Source of the DNA: Pardosa pseudoannulata | Taxonomy: Eukaryota > Arthropoda > Arachnida > Araneae > Lycosidae | Assembly (NCBI GenBank): GCA_032207245.1 | Contig: CM063500.1 | Coordinates: 64,596,321 to 64,660,320 of the forward strand | Length of the DNA stretch: 64,000 nucleotides | Reading direction: 5' to 3' | Shown: piece after piece, positions 47,700 to 58,881 of the stretch | Layout: every line of letters begins with the position of its first letter | How positions within the stretch are numbered: the stretch's first letter is position 1 | Made by a program: the position numbers and the translations under genes | Notes under the pieces: model-generated | Database searches by the model: none | Seen by the model: only the letters and a program-made list of their open reading frames with translations | What the model was told of the DNA's origin: nothing

Positions 47700-48180
47700 G
47701 ATATTTGCGGGACTACTTAAGAATTGGGTTACCCTTGGCAAATTTGGCGATATTTACTAAAACACAAAGGTAATCCATCCAAACATTGTATTTCTTGCTT
47801 TTTCTGGCAACTTTAATTAATGCACAGTGCAGCATCGTAATAGAATTATATACTCTTACTTAAAGAAAAGATTTGAAAAACGGACATTTATATTTATGGG
47901 CAATTAATCCCTTAACAGTTTACAAACGCAACAGCTCCAAATTATTAAAAATCAGCCATAGTGAACCATTAATGGTTTGTTATATCTAATTTTTTTAAGC
48001 ATTGCACACTTTTAATATATAAGAAAAGAGTTGCACAAGGAGAGTTGGATGCAAATATCAAATAAATTATATTACAGATATGTATTGTTTGGATACGGTG
48101 AGATCAGGAGAAAATGTTAGGCGACCATACTTAAACCATTATCGCCAAGTTGGCAGGGGGAACAAAGATTTTTAGTCAAG
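47700..48180 (+). repeat. R1 repeat, uninterrupted copy
   Basis: CGGGACTACTTAAGAATTGG through GGCGATATTTACTAAAACAC, TAATAGAATTATATAC and on to TTATCGCCAAGTTGGC. It provides the empty site for the Tc1 insertion in the 14.2-16.5 kb copy. Confidence 0.8.
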
Positions 48181-48989
48181 CCGCTATTTGCAGAAGAGAG
48201 CATAAATTCTCCGCTTACCTGCGCTAGGATCATGCCACTATAAAATGTGTGGACTTGAGCTTCAATTAGAGTTCATCATCTTTGTAGGTCACCACATGGT
48301 GAGGAAATAAATGAAGAGGAACAACAAATATATCATCACAAGTCTAAATATTTAATATACAATTCATAGGAATTTGCATTACATCTGATAACATCTAGAG
48401 AGAAATGAAGAAAACAGTTTTTTTTTTTTTTTTTTTTTTTTATATATAACCAAAATGGCAGAAGAATGGAAAAACATTAGGTAGAATCCCAGTTTCGGGG
48501 GCCGGCCACCATGTTTTTGGCTCTATTTTTGACAAGTGATGTTTACAATTCGTGCTTCGTTTTGTTTTAAGTTTAAACCCAATTTCAAAGCATATTTTAA
48601 ACAAAAAAAGGTTTGAAATTTTGTTAAAATGAATACAAATTAAAAAAATAAAATAAAAAAAGTAAGGTTTGGCAGAAAACTGGGATCTAGAATTTGGCGA
48701 ATCACCCACGCTTGGCGTGCCCACTGAACTTGGTTCGGCGGGGACATTGAACTGGGATACGGCCAAACATTACATGATACCATCAGGGAAAACGAAAAGT
48801 TAGAATTGAAGTAGCGGCATTTGCTTGTGCACGGAATAATATTTTGAACTACGTCGCCGCAAACCGTTATGTAGATTTATTTACACTGTAAACATTTGTC
48901 CGCTATGTGGAATGTAAATACTGCAGATGGGGTTATTTCTAAAATAAAATGTATTGATAAACAATTACAAATACAACTGGATTATATTT
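48181..48989. other. Spacer with poly(T)
   Basis: T run at 48418-48440. A minus frame at 48440-48766 starts MAVSQFNVPAEPSSVGTPSV but turns into AT-rich sequence after 33 codons. No family recognised. Confidence 0.4.
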
Positions 48990-49134
48990 TGGGGTTAGGG
49001 GCAGAGTTTGCAAATTCGAATCCCGTTGCTGGCATGGATGTGCATAGCCGTTTGGAATCGGCTTCAAGGAGTAGGTTCTTCTCATTAGCCCTTGTGAGCA
49101 AAACGGTAGACTGAAGCACTCCAAACCAAACCAG
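48990..49134 (+). repeat. tRNA-derived SINE
   Basis: Box B AAATTCGAATCCCG, core AGCCGTTTGGAATCGGCTTC, tail CCAAACCAAACC. The 5' head is partly lost. Confidence 0.85.
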
Positions 49135-49744
49135 AAACCACAGATGTATTAATAGAATATTTATGCATTCAAATTTTGAAAAATCTGTGTAATAAAGATG
49201 GCACACAGGTTTACTTCCGTTTCTACTTGCCAACTTTTACAGGAACAGGTACTATGAGTTCACTAAATAACCTGTCTTACAATTAATTTCAAAGCAATGA
49301 TTAACATTAAACAAACACGTTTGCTACAGTGGGTTCCACTTAATGTGATCAGTTTGGGACACTGTGATTTCGATACCAATAATCGATTAAAAACAATAAA
49401 CGATATACAAAATTAGATAAATTTACCCACACACACACACCTTTAATTCACACGTACTACATTTCAAAATAAAATGAAAAAATTCATCTTATATTTATGT
49501 ACTGTATATTATCCTTTAAGACAAGAATTTTTTACATAATAAAAATAATTGATCAATTGTTGACTGTTTACAATTCTTTCTAAGAAGCTCATTGATAAAT
49601 TGTTCATAATCATAATGTTTTTTTAAAGTCATTGGAACAATGTTGTACTCCACGGTTTAACACTTTCAATGCAATTCAAAAGCTGAGAATTGTTTAACTG
49701 CGCTGCAGCATTGCGCATAATCATATTTGGTAACCTGTCATATA
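49135..49744. other. Spacer
   Basis: AT-rich, with a short CA run at 49428. Nothing else recognised. Confidence 0.5.
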
Positions 49745-50082
49745 AGCCCCGTTTACATGTGCCAAAAGCAGCGTAAAATGCAAAGTAGATAAGTGAATTG
49801 TACTCCCCTTTCAAGAATTATCCCTAGCTAGGGAAAAATTGAGGGATAGAAAGAATCCACCTTTTTACCCGAGTAATAGCAGAGTTTACTCTCCTTTCCC
49901 ATCATCCTTTGCACTTACAGATGATTGCCGTCCCATATGGTCACGTGACTTCTAGCGACGATCCCCGCGAAATGGAGGATAGAAATAATTGACCATGTAA
50001 ACGGATTTCTCCGACCCTCCAAGCAAAATCCCTTTACCCGGGTAAAAAGAAGGGTACATGACTGGCACATGTAAACGGGGCT
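49745..50082. mobile_element. MITE, ~338 bp
   Basis: Ends AGCCCCGTTTACATGTGCCA and, inverted, TGGCACATGTAAACGGGGCT. Internal TACCCGGGTA and related ACCCGAGTA words repeat near both ends. No coding sequence. Target duplication unclear (ATA/ATT). Confidence 0.85.
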
Positions 50083-50374
50083 ATTGATTTAAAATTTCAA
50101 TATTTAGTTTTAATGTTAAATCATTTCACTTTCTGGCTTCCATATCGACAAACTGCATGTAAGCAAGCAAGCAAGGCATAAAATGTGAATACGCTCCATC
50201 CCAGTTCCGAATAGAATTTGTTACTTTCTGTTGACAGCTGGTGTCAGCCGTGCAGGTGTCCATTCTGCGACGATACACGTCTTGAGTCTAGTGTTAACAA
50301 TAAATCTGTTATGCATAAATATTATATTGAATTCGTTTTAAAACAACACGTGGAATTTTCTCAGATATACTAAC

Positions 50375-50568
50375 TTTATAACATCTAATGTTCTGTTTGT
50401 TTGCCGACACAATAGCTTCTTCTTTCCTGGCGAAGATCTGTTCCCCCACTGGATCAACCTTATTTGAAGTCAGACTAAGATCATCAATTGGAAATTTGTG
50501 AAGAAAATCCAAATTTCTTTTAAATGATGGGTCTCTACGCACAGCAATAGGTGTTACCTTTCTTTTTT
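50375..50568 (-). CDS. Internal exon of an unrecognised gene
   Basis: On the minus strand a pyrimidine-rich acceptor (TCTCTGATTAG) leads into an open exon in phase 1 that ends in phase 0 at donor GTTAGT. It encodes KRKVTPIAVRRDPSFKRNLD, then FLHKFPIDDLSLTSNKVDPV, then GEQIFARKEEAIVSANKQNI. The composition is ordinary soluble-protein sequence, unlike the repeats around it. It joins in phase with the exon at 53716-53784. I do not recognise the family. A few hundred bp downstream hold nothing coding, so the rest of the gene may lie outside the window or in small exons I missed. Confidence 0.55.
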
Positions 50569-53500
50569 CTAATCAGAGACAGAGAGAGAAAATAATATAC
50601 AAAGAGTTCAACAATAAAAAAATCAACTATTTGTACAAAAATGAATATTACAAAATGAAGAAACATATATTGATATTTTTGATGTGGGTATTATATATAC
50701 TATACATTCCTGAATGGCTAAACCAATATTCACAAAATTTTCCATAATAGTTCATGCGATCCCTGGGAAGGTTTTAGGCAGGTCCAATTGTTTGGAAAAC
50801 ATGGAGATATAACATCTTTATAAAATCTGAATTGGACTTGAAAACTATATCAGGCCTGCAACTGCTGAGGTACTTTCAAAAAGGTGAGAAAAGTGACAAA
50901 TAATACAGAATAAGTGCCTAAACATTGAAAAAAAAAGATTTTTTTTCTCCTCTTGATTACAGATGCTATTATTAAGATTTTTCTATTTATTGTAACTCCA
51001 AATCAAATGATTCATGCAAGACATGATTTTAGCATCAAATACAAAAAAGGTTAAAAATTTTGTTTAACACAACTCAACATTGCTTTTTATTCAAGAAAAT
51101 CTATAAATTAGATTTGAATACATATAATACATTAATTTTATAATCAATTTTCTGCATATATTAATATTGTTTTGAAATATGTACATAGCTAGATTACAGT
51201 ATCTAAACAAAAATTGTGAAGAAAAAGAGAAATGTGTGCTTTGACATAAGTTACTATAATGTATTAAATGTACATTTTATTACGAATGTAGATTTCAGGA
51301 AATTCTTTACGACTTTTTAAAATCACCAAATTCTGGAAACCATATGACTAATTACATTTTAATAAGAAAAATAAGATTAGAGCATCACATTTTTGGTCTT
51401 TTATTAAAATATTTTGTTATTAATTCAGATTTTCTTTTTTCAACAACAGACTTTTGCTGTGATACACCATGAAAAAAGTGACTGTTTACTTAAAATGTGA
51501 CTAAAAGTGATTGTTTACTTAAAAAAGTGACTAAAGGTGAGAAAAGTGACGGAATTGCAAGCCTGAGACATAGTCTTAGAAATACACCTACAGTAAAGAA
51601 ACTAAATTTTATTTCTCTTTACTAAAAATGGACTTTTTAAAGCTTTTTAAGCAAATAACAGTTCTTTTAACTTTTTTAAAAGAACTTTTGTTTGATAATA
51701 CATAAATGCATAAGAATACGTAAATATCTTTGAATTACACTGTTCCAGATCAATGTCTGTTGTAAGTTTGTATAGAAACTTACAACAGTAAGTTTTGATC
51801 CTTTTTCCAGATTAATGGCAGTATTGTAAGGTTGCAGTATTGTTTGGTCATAAGATTTTGTTATAAAATACAGATTGCAATCAGAATTAGATGTACACAA
51901 CTAAGTATTATAATATCCCTATGTATTAATAACATTTTAAGGCTAATCATTTAGAATTAAGCTCTACAATATGCATTGTATAGAAAATTTTTGTTATATA
52001 GAGTGCAAATTGTAATAATATAAAAGGAGATGAACAACTACATATTATCACAGCTCTAAACAAAATTTAAACATTCTATGGATAAACATTTCTGGATTCA
52101 ACTGCATAGCCTTCATGTACGATATATTGAAATTTTTTTTGTCATATAGAGTGCATATTACAATCAAATTGGGAGGTGTACAACTAGATGTAATCCTAAT
52201 ACTAAATACAATTTTTTTTTTACATTTGACACAATCATTTTTGAGATATGCCTGGCAGCATTAATACATGTTAAGTTGAAATTTTATTATTATATTGAAT
52301 ATAGATCACAATCAAATTAGGGTAGGTGTAAAACTTAATATTATAATAGTTCTAAATACAAAATGTTGACCTTGTATTAATTATTGTAAGGTAATATGTG
52401 TTTCAAGAGTCAGAACCAGTTCAGGAATGAGTAAAATAAAGTTTTAAGTTTCTTTGTACTAACATACAGAAGTAACATCAAAAGTGGACAAAATACAGTC
52501 AAGCATGGTCAAAACAAGCATTTCTGTTAAAACCAGAGTACAGAAATTTATAATGTTAACAATATTTCTTTTTCTTCTAAAAAAAAACATCTAAAATTTA
52601 ACGATTGAAATAAAAAAAAATTTCATGATGTTTTACCATAAATACATTTCAGTAGGGAAAGTATATGTTAAAAAAATAATAGAAATAACAACATTCATTT
52701 TGGTATTGCTCACAAAATAGCCTTTACTATGGTATGCCATGCTAAAAACTAACTAAAATGAAAAAAAAAATTCTTGAATGTGTAAATTAAAAAGGAGAAA
52801 GAATTACATGCAGAATACAACATTAGAAAACACTGAAATCAGGCTTGTGAGAAAAAATAAGCTCCCCATTTTCCTCAACAATGTTTTTAGGTTCAAGCCT
52901 TTATTTATTTATTTTTATTTTGATATAATATTTTAAAAAGTTTGCTCCTTTACTTTTATTCCCAGCCAAGTGCAAAAATATATGCCTAAACAGGAACAAA
53001 CTACACTATTAATAGTAAAAACAACTAAATATTTAATGATTAATTAATCTCGATCTTAGAGCAGTTTCATGTCTAAAAGAAGTATAGACTTTCCACATTT
53101 CAGGTCAGGTGAAAAGATGTCAAAATTGTCTATGCTCCAATTCAAATTTGTTGAAAATTGAATTATGCAATTTTTTTTTTGTGTGTGTGTGTTTATTTCG
53201 AACTATCCCTCTAAAACTTGATTTTTTAAGATGTGAATATTAAGAAATTCCTTCATATTAGTTCCAATACTTTTTCATACGAATCAAATTACTTATCTCG
53301 CAATTAATATTTTCTTGCTTTTCTCGGATTAGGAGTAATATTAAGGAAGAATTTCTATTTCATACAAAATACTTTTTTTTAGAAAAAAAAAGGTTAAAAA
53401 AATGTTTGATAATAATTCTGTTATTTTATTTCAAAGCATTTAAGTGAAAACAAAAGCACTTTATTTTTATATCATGAATTTAAATAAAAAAGTTTAACAT

Positions 53501-53715
53501 ATTTTGTGTTTACATATATAAAGTAATTTTGCTTCAGGAAAAAATTAACTACTATATGAATAGAAGGATTAAACAAACACCCAGAATAAATTTGATTGGT
53601 TGGATCTGCAATTTTTACAAGAGCATAAAATATTTAAATGCAAACAAAATTATCTCCTGTTCACTTCAATAAGAGTATGAATAAGTTTTAAAAAATATTG
53701 CAAAATGAACAATAC
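50569..53715 (-). other. Probable intron of the minus-strand gene
   Basis: 3.1 kb of AT-rich sequence between the two minus exons. It contains three loosely similar ~150 bp stretches around 51900-52350 (ATATAGAGTGCA(A/T)AT followed by TACAATCAAATT-like words), which look like an old local duplication. No other exon found. An 11-bp hairpin (GTTGTAAGTTT ... AAACTTACAAC) sits at 51758. Confidence 0.5.
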
Positions 53716-53784
53716 CACATTCTGACTTCTTTGGAATAATAGCATCTATTTCATGAACTCTTTTTGTTGATTTGCCTTCAAGAT
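53716..53784 (-). CDS. Small internal exon of the unrecognised minus-strand gene
   Basis: Acceptor CATTTTATTTTAG, donor GTATTG. The 69 bp exon is phase 1 at both ends and encodes LEGKSTKRVHEIDAIIPKKS plus EC. Its donor phase matches the acceptor phase of 50568, giving a continuous frame across both. Upstream, an optional 33 bp microexon (around 55998-56035, AASAAAGESTF) would also fit by phase, but the evidence is weak. Function unknown. Confidence 0.5.
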
Positions 53785-54088
53785 CTAAAATAAAATGTAG
53801 TACATGAAAGTGAATAACATTTACTAAAATACATATATAGAACGTTGTATACACTTTACAGAAAATTAATTTTTATATGCATGGAGGGTATATTTCTTAT
53901 ATTTGATAGCTTTGAGTCTGAACTACAGCTCTAAGTTTTCTATTAAATTGGTATATCTGAATTATTTAACAAATTCATATAAATATTAGTTATTTATTTC
54001 ATTAAAGTTAAATTAATTATTGGGATGGATGACAAATGGCAAATCATTGTAAAATTCCTTAAATCAGAGAATCAAATTAGATACTAAC

Positions 54089-54946
54089 TATGGTTGGTAC
54101 GTTTTTGCAAAAGGTAAGAAAAAAACCATGGAAAAAACTGGTAAAAACCATCCTGGTAAAAATATAATTTTGCCACTTTTTGTCAAATGGCAAAAATGGA
54201 TATGTTTTATTTATAGGGATGTAACTATTTTAACTTTTACTAATTTTAACTCTAATCTAAAGATACCTATGTTTTTTTAACATAGAATATTCAATGCATC
54301 ATTGAAACAGTAATCTCAATCTAAAGTTATACCTAGATATAAGAAAAAAAAAAAAAGATAAAATGAAGATTGATTTTGCAAATTTTTATGTGAAATGTTG
54401 TTTTTAATGTAATTATTAGCTTATTTCCCCTACAAACTGTAGGTTTAAACGTTTTTAGTTTGGTTTGGTTTGGAGTACTTACATGATTTTTTATATATAT
54501 ATATATATATATAAACGTTTTTAGTACTTAAATGATATATATATCTTATATGTGTATATAAACACATTACAATTAAAGACAACATTACTCTATTAAATTG
54601 ATAAATAAAGAAAACATTTTTTACTTCATGCTTCCATCATATAAATTTATTTACAAAAATAGAATATTGTATTTTGATTGCTAACATCAATGAAAATTAT
54701 TTTAAATTGTTTAAATTGTCAAATTAATACTAATGAAATACCTAATTAATATTTTGATTTAAGTCTCAATTGTATTATGTACAAAATTATTTATTATTTT
54801 GTTATTTATTATTATTTTGTACATCTTTAAAATAAAGTCAATTTTTCTAGATTTTGCCATTTTTGCCAGTTTTTATCAGGTTTTTTTCCAGTTTTTGCCA
54901 CTGTCCTGGCAAAAATACCATTTTGCCGGCAAAATGACCAACCCTA
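54089..54946. mobile_element. Nonautonomous hAT-like element
   Basis: 858 bp flanked by 8-bp near-identical duplications, ATACTAAC (54081-54088) and ATAGTAAC (54947-54954). The ends are TATGGTTGGTACGTTTTTGC and, inverted, TAGGGTTGGTCATTTTGCCG, with the GGTTGG typical of hAT termini. Subterminal TTTTTGCCA/TGGCAAAAA words are frequent. No transposase. It contains a SINE tail fragment (54458-54480) and a short TA run. Confidence 0.8.
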
Positions 54947-55000
54947 ATAGTAACATTGTCATTTCATTTCTGTTTATTTTTGATAACTGAGTTATACATA

Positions 55001-55812
55001 CAGTCAAACCTGTCTATCTTGAAACCTGCTTATCTCGAAAACCTGTCTATGTCGAATTTTTTCAATTTCCCTATATTTTGAATAAAAATTTAAGGTATTT
55101 TCCAAACCTATCTCAAATTATTTTTTCCCAAACCTGTCTATCTGGAATTTTCATAAGAAACACAACATTCCAGTTTAAAACCTTATTGGGTTGAGAATCG
55201 CATAAGTTTCCATTTCCAGGAAATACATTTTTAGTTTTCTCTCTCGGAGGGTTGTTTGGTCGACGACTGGGTGAGAATTGTACTAAAATCGAGTTCTCTG
55301 CTCTGAAATAAGGGATCGGGGTTGAAGAGAGGGAATAGGAGACAGGAAAAATTTCTTTTTGGAAATAGAACTGGTTCTTAGTCTATAGCCTAATAACCAA
55401 AGTATCATCTTGCGTCTTGCTGTCTCAATTTTAGAGCTAAAAATGGCAGGTGTTAAAAGAAAATTAAATGTTTTAACCATAAAAAAAAAATGAAAATTCT
55501 GTCATTTTTGAAGGAAAACCCTTCTATGAAAAAAACCGTAGTCGCTTCTAAATTTGGAATTCCACCCAGTACTATTTCCACTATCATGAAAAACAAAGAT
55601 ATCGTACAAAAGAACTTCGAAAACGACTGCAAAATAATGAAAAAGAGCCGTGCATGTAAACATAACTAAAAGTAGTTCAAATTTTCAATATTTTGTATAA
55701 TGTAAAGAAATTTTCTTTGTCTATTTTCATAAAACCTATGTATCTCGAAACCTGTTTATCTCGAATTTTTTTTTTTTACTCCCAAGAGATTCGAGATAGA
55801 CAGGTTTGACTG
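55001..55812 (+). mobile_element. Pogo/Tigger-type element, internally deleted
   Basis: 812 bp with TA on both sides and exact inverted ends CAGTCAAACCTGTCTATCT. Further AACCTGTCTAT(C/G)TCGAA-like words repeat inside both ends. It retains the DNA-binding start of a transposase (separate entry). Confidence 0.93.
55443..55668 (+). pseudogene. CENP-B-type helix-turn-helix fragment of a pogo transposase
   Basis: Starts MAGVKRKLNVLTIKKK, shifts one base in an A10 run, then continues MKILSFLKENPSMKKTVVAS and KFGIPPSTISTIMKNKDIVQ before stopping. This is the psq/CENP-B N-terminal DNA-binding fold (K-R-K-L start, FGIP-x-STIS-x-I recognition helix). The DDE core is deleted. The frameshift within a homopolymer could be real or a consensus error. 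Confidence 0.85.
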
Positions 55813-55814
55813 TA

Positions 55815-56400
55815 TTATTGTAATGACAAATCATCAACCTTTAGGGAGGATAGTCTGCCTAGATATTTTTTTTTAACATGAAATACTAATTAACCTCCTT
55901 TTCAATATTTAAAAGCTAATTTGCAAATCTTTACATAACAAGTTTCCCATACAGATTTGAAAACTGTTTATTTTGTGTAACTGTGTCAAAAATAAACACT
56001 GAATGTTGATTCTCCAGCTGCAGCACTTGCTGCTGTGATATTTAATATGAAAAATAGTACTTGTATGAATTTTTAAATACTGTGTTAGAAAATGGCACAT
56101 AAATAAAAAAAAATTCATTTAACTGAAAAATATTAGTATTTAAACAAATGATTAGTTGTAATATGTTTGCATTATTATAATGCTTTCTGTTTAACTGCTG
56201 CAGCCAAAAATAAGCTTTTATTTGCAATAACTGTTTCTTTAATTCTGTTATGTCCTCCTTTTCAATAGGAAAAAGTTAGATCCCCTTAACTTTATGATAA
56301 TTCAATAATCTTCACAATTAAAAAAAAAATTATGCTGTCTAAGTTTTGATAAATAGAAAAAATAAAAGATTGCGAGGCCAGTTCAAAATAATATATTGTT
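55815..56400. other. AT-rich spacer before gap
   Basis: No gene supported. The possible microexon mentioned for the minus-strand gene lies here. Confidence 0.45.
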
Positions 56401-56500
56401 NNNNNNNNNNNNNNNNNNNNNNNNNNNNNNNNNNNNNNNNNNNNNNNNNNNNNNNNNNNNNNNNNNNNNNNNNNNNNNNNNNNNNNNNNNNNNNNNNNNN
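56401..56500. other. Assembly gap (100 N)
   Basis: The gap sits exactly at the start of the second copy of the duplicated block, so the duplication itself may have hampered assembly. Frames translated through it are not real. Confidence 0.99.
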
Positions 56501-57083
56501 ATATATCATTCGAATAAGCGTGGTTTGATCAGATTCGATCAACCATTTTTGAAATTTAATCAACACCAAAAATGCGCCAAGATCAACCTCAAATGTGTCC
56601 AAAATCATAAAATTACCCCCCCCCCAAATAATACACACATTAGAATATTGGGACAATTTAAGTGTCATTCAAAAGAATATCATTACATCTGATTTAAATA
56701 ACCATTTTTGGACTTTATATGCAGCAGAAGACTAAAATTGTACCCAAATGTGTCCCAAATCAATAAATTATCGCCCACCTAAATAGGGACAATTATTCCG
56801 ACAATGGGGAGCTCCCATGTTATTATGGAACAATTTTACTGTCATTCGAATGAGCATCGTTATTCATTAAATACCAGAGTATTCCCAAATGTTCAGCAGG
56901 CCTGTAGAGTGCTGATCTTCGGTACTGGAGTTCTCGGGTTCGAATCCCGCTGATGACATGGATGTTCGTAGCCGTTAGGAATCGGCTTTAAGCAGTAAGT
57001 ACCGATCTCACTAGTCCTGGTTAGCAAAACAGTAGACCGTAGCGCTTCAAAACCAAACCAAACCCCAAATGTGCGCCAAAATA
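56501..57083 (+). repeat. Duplicated block, copy 2, 5' part
   Basis: Matches 35810-35938 and 36438-36873, including the SINE (56898-57065). It lacks the ~485 bp AT-rich segment of copy 1. Confidence 0.9.
56898..57065 (+). repeat. tRNA-derived SINE
   Basis: Box A-like CCTGTAGAGTGCTGA, box B GGGTTCGAATCCCGC, core AGCCGTTAGGAATCGGCTTT, tail AAACCAAACCAAACC. Paralog of the copy at 36688. Confidence 0.92.
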
Positions 57084-57450
57084 TCCATGTTGTAATTTCA
57101 AATACTCCTAACTATTAGTTTTATAATATGTAAGAACTTCAAAATATACTGAAATCTAAATATTATTGTTACATTTGTGAACGACTCACTGATATTTAAA
57201 CGCATTTGAAAAGTAAAACAGTACTTACATTTTAATCATAACGTGTGTTTGATTGAAGAGGAGAGAAATGAAGACAAATTATTTGACATAAATATGTAGT
57301 ATTATGCATTCAAGAAAATAAATTATGTCTATATCTTTGGAAAAAATCAATTTGTGTTTAAATTGGATAAAACCAGCTTAATTTAATTTTACTCCGTTGA
57401 ATTTTATTTTTACTTAGTTGATTTACTGGGTATTTACCGTTTAATCTTAC

Positions 57451-57527
57451 CTCCCTTCGATAGCGACAGATATGTTTGCAAGCTTAAAGAAACAGAACAT
57501 TTTTCGGCAGAATAAATGAACCATCAT
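57451..57527 (-). CDS. Possible first exon (weak)
   Basis: Minus strand: MMVHLFCRKMFCFFKLANIS then VAIEGR ending at a strong donor GTAAGATT. No acceptor of matching phase is found nearby and the peptide resembles nothing known. It could belong to the minus-strand gene or be chance. Confidence 0.2.
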
Positions 57528-57689
57528 GTTCTGTGATTTGTAACGATTTTGCACTCTTGTTAAGATTTTGGAATTATAACTAAATAAACAATAACAAAAA
57601 TAATAGTTAAAAAAGGATTAAATATTACCGTATTAGGATTATCGGATATTCATTGTTGAAAACTTTTGCCCCCCCCCCAGTTGAAACTG

Positions 57690-57955
<266 letters not shown>

Positions 57956-58469
57956 TGCAGAGACATGTAAATTTTTTCTCAGATTTTTATAATTGACGTA
58001 GACTTTTATTTTTATTTTATTTTTTTAGGGGGGTGTGGCATTTTTTATGCTAATAGTCAACTATAAACAATGTTCAAATTTCTGACTTTTTTAAACTAAA
58101 ATAAAAATGTTTAGTTTAACCTTTTGTTAAGTCATTCCGGAAAGCAATGTGCCAGATAGCGTTCCAATCGTTTTTATGTACATGGGGAAATGTATTTGTG
58201 AGTGGCGCTAGAGTGACAGCAAAACGCGTCGTTCGAATTGTTTTATTAAAGATTTCGTTTGTGAAATTTCTTACTAGTTTTTTAGCATTGTGTCATTTAA
58301 TTTTAGTTACAGTCCATCGAGCACTTTGTCGATAACACCTTTCGATTTTAGACTATAGATAGCTCTTATCATGGTATTATCGAGAGATTCGAAGCAACTT
58401 TTATCTTATCACTTATTGGAGTCGAACAATGTTATTTATTTCTTATTGGTGTAACTGTCAGGGTAAGTT
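57956..58469 (+). promoter_or_regulatory. Upstream region of the MATH-BTB gene
   Basis: No TATA box or initiator can be fixed. GGGTAAGTTATGG lies at the start codon and an in-frame TAA at 58464 precedes the ATG, so translation cannot start further upstream in this exon. Present only in copy 2. Confidence 0.35.
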
Positions 58470-58881
58470 ATGGCTGTGACAATCGAGACTCGTGATGTAA
58501 GAAGTAAGCTTGTGAGGTGGTTTGTTACAATACCATCAGAAAGCAAAACTGTAGAATCGGAATGCTTTCTGGTTTATGGTTGCAAATGGAATCTGAAGTT
58601 CAACTTTAAAAAAAATGATTATTTCGGGCATCCTTATTCGATTACATTGCATAATTTTAATAATTCAAATCCTCCCTTAATTCCTGTGACGTTTTACATA
58701 CGACACGAAGGGAGAGATTTATTTCAGCGAACAAATATCATTTCTGGGCAAAGCACTGAAATTTGGTCTGGCAAATATACTGATATCAAACAAAAAGCTG
58801 ATACACCTTTCGCTATTTCTTCAGTAGAATGCGTGTTACACTTCCATTCAAGCCTAAAAAATTCCGATAATCCCATTAAAG
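58470..58881 (+). CDS. MATH-like N-terminal exon of the TDPOZ-type gene
   Basis: In MATH-BTB adaptors the MATH/TRAF-like fold binds the substrate. This exon opens at MAVTIETRDVRSKLVRWFVT and contains WNLKFNFKKNDYFGHPYSIT, FYIRHEGRDLFQ and a C-terminal strand (SVECVLHFHS), a pattern of alternating strands consistent with a MATH domain. It has no close consensus match that I can quote. It ends in phase 1 at donor GTAAGAAT (58882). Joined to 61039 it continues PIKVEKSVQTSGPKYPES into the BTB domain without a stop. Total protein ~337 residues, near the size of spider TDPOZ-like proteins. This exon is missing from the copy at 36-40 kb. Confidence 0.7.

Noticed and set aside
56339..56692. Open frames across the N gap
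   Set aside because: Unknown bases. The real sequence on either side is the duplicated noncoding block.
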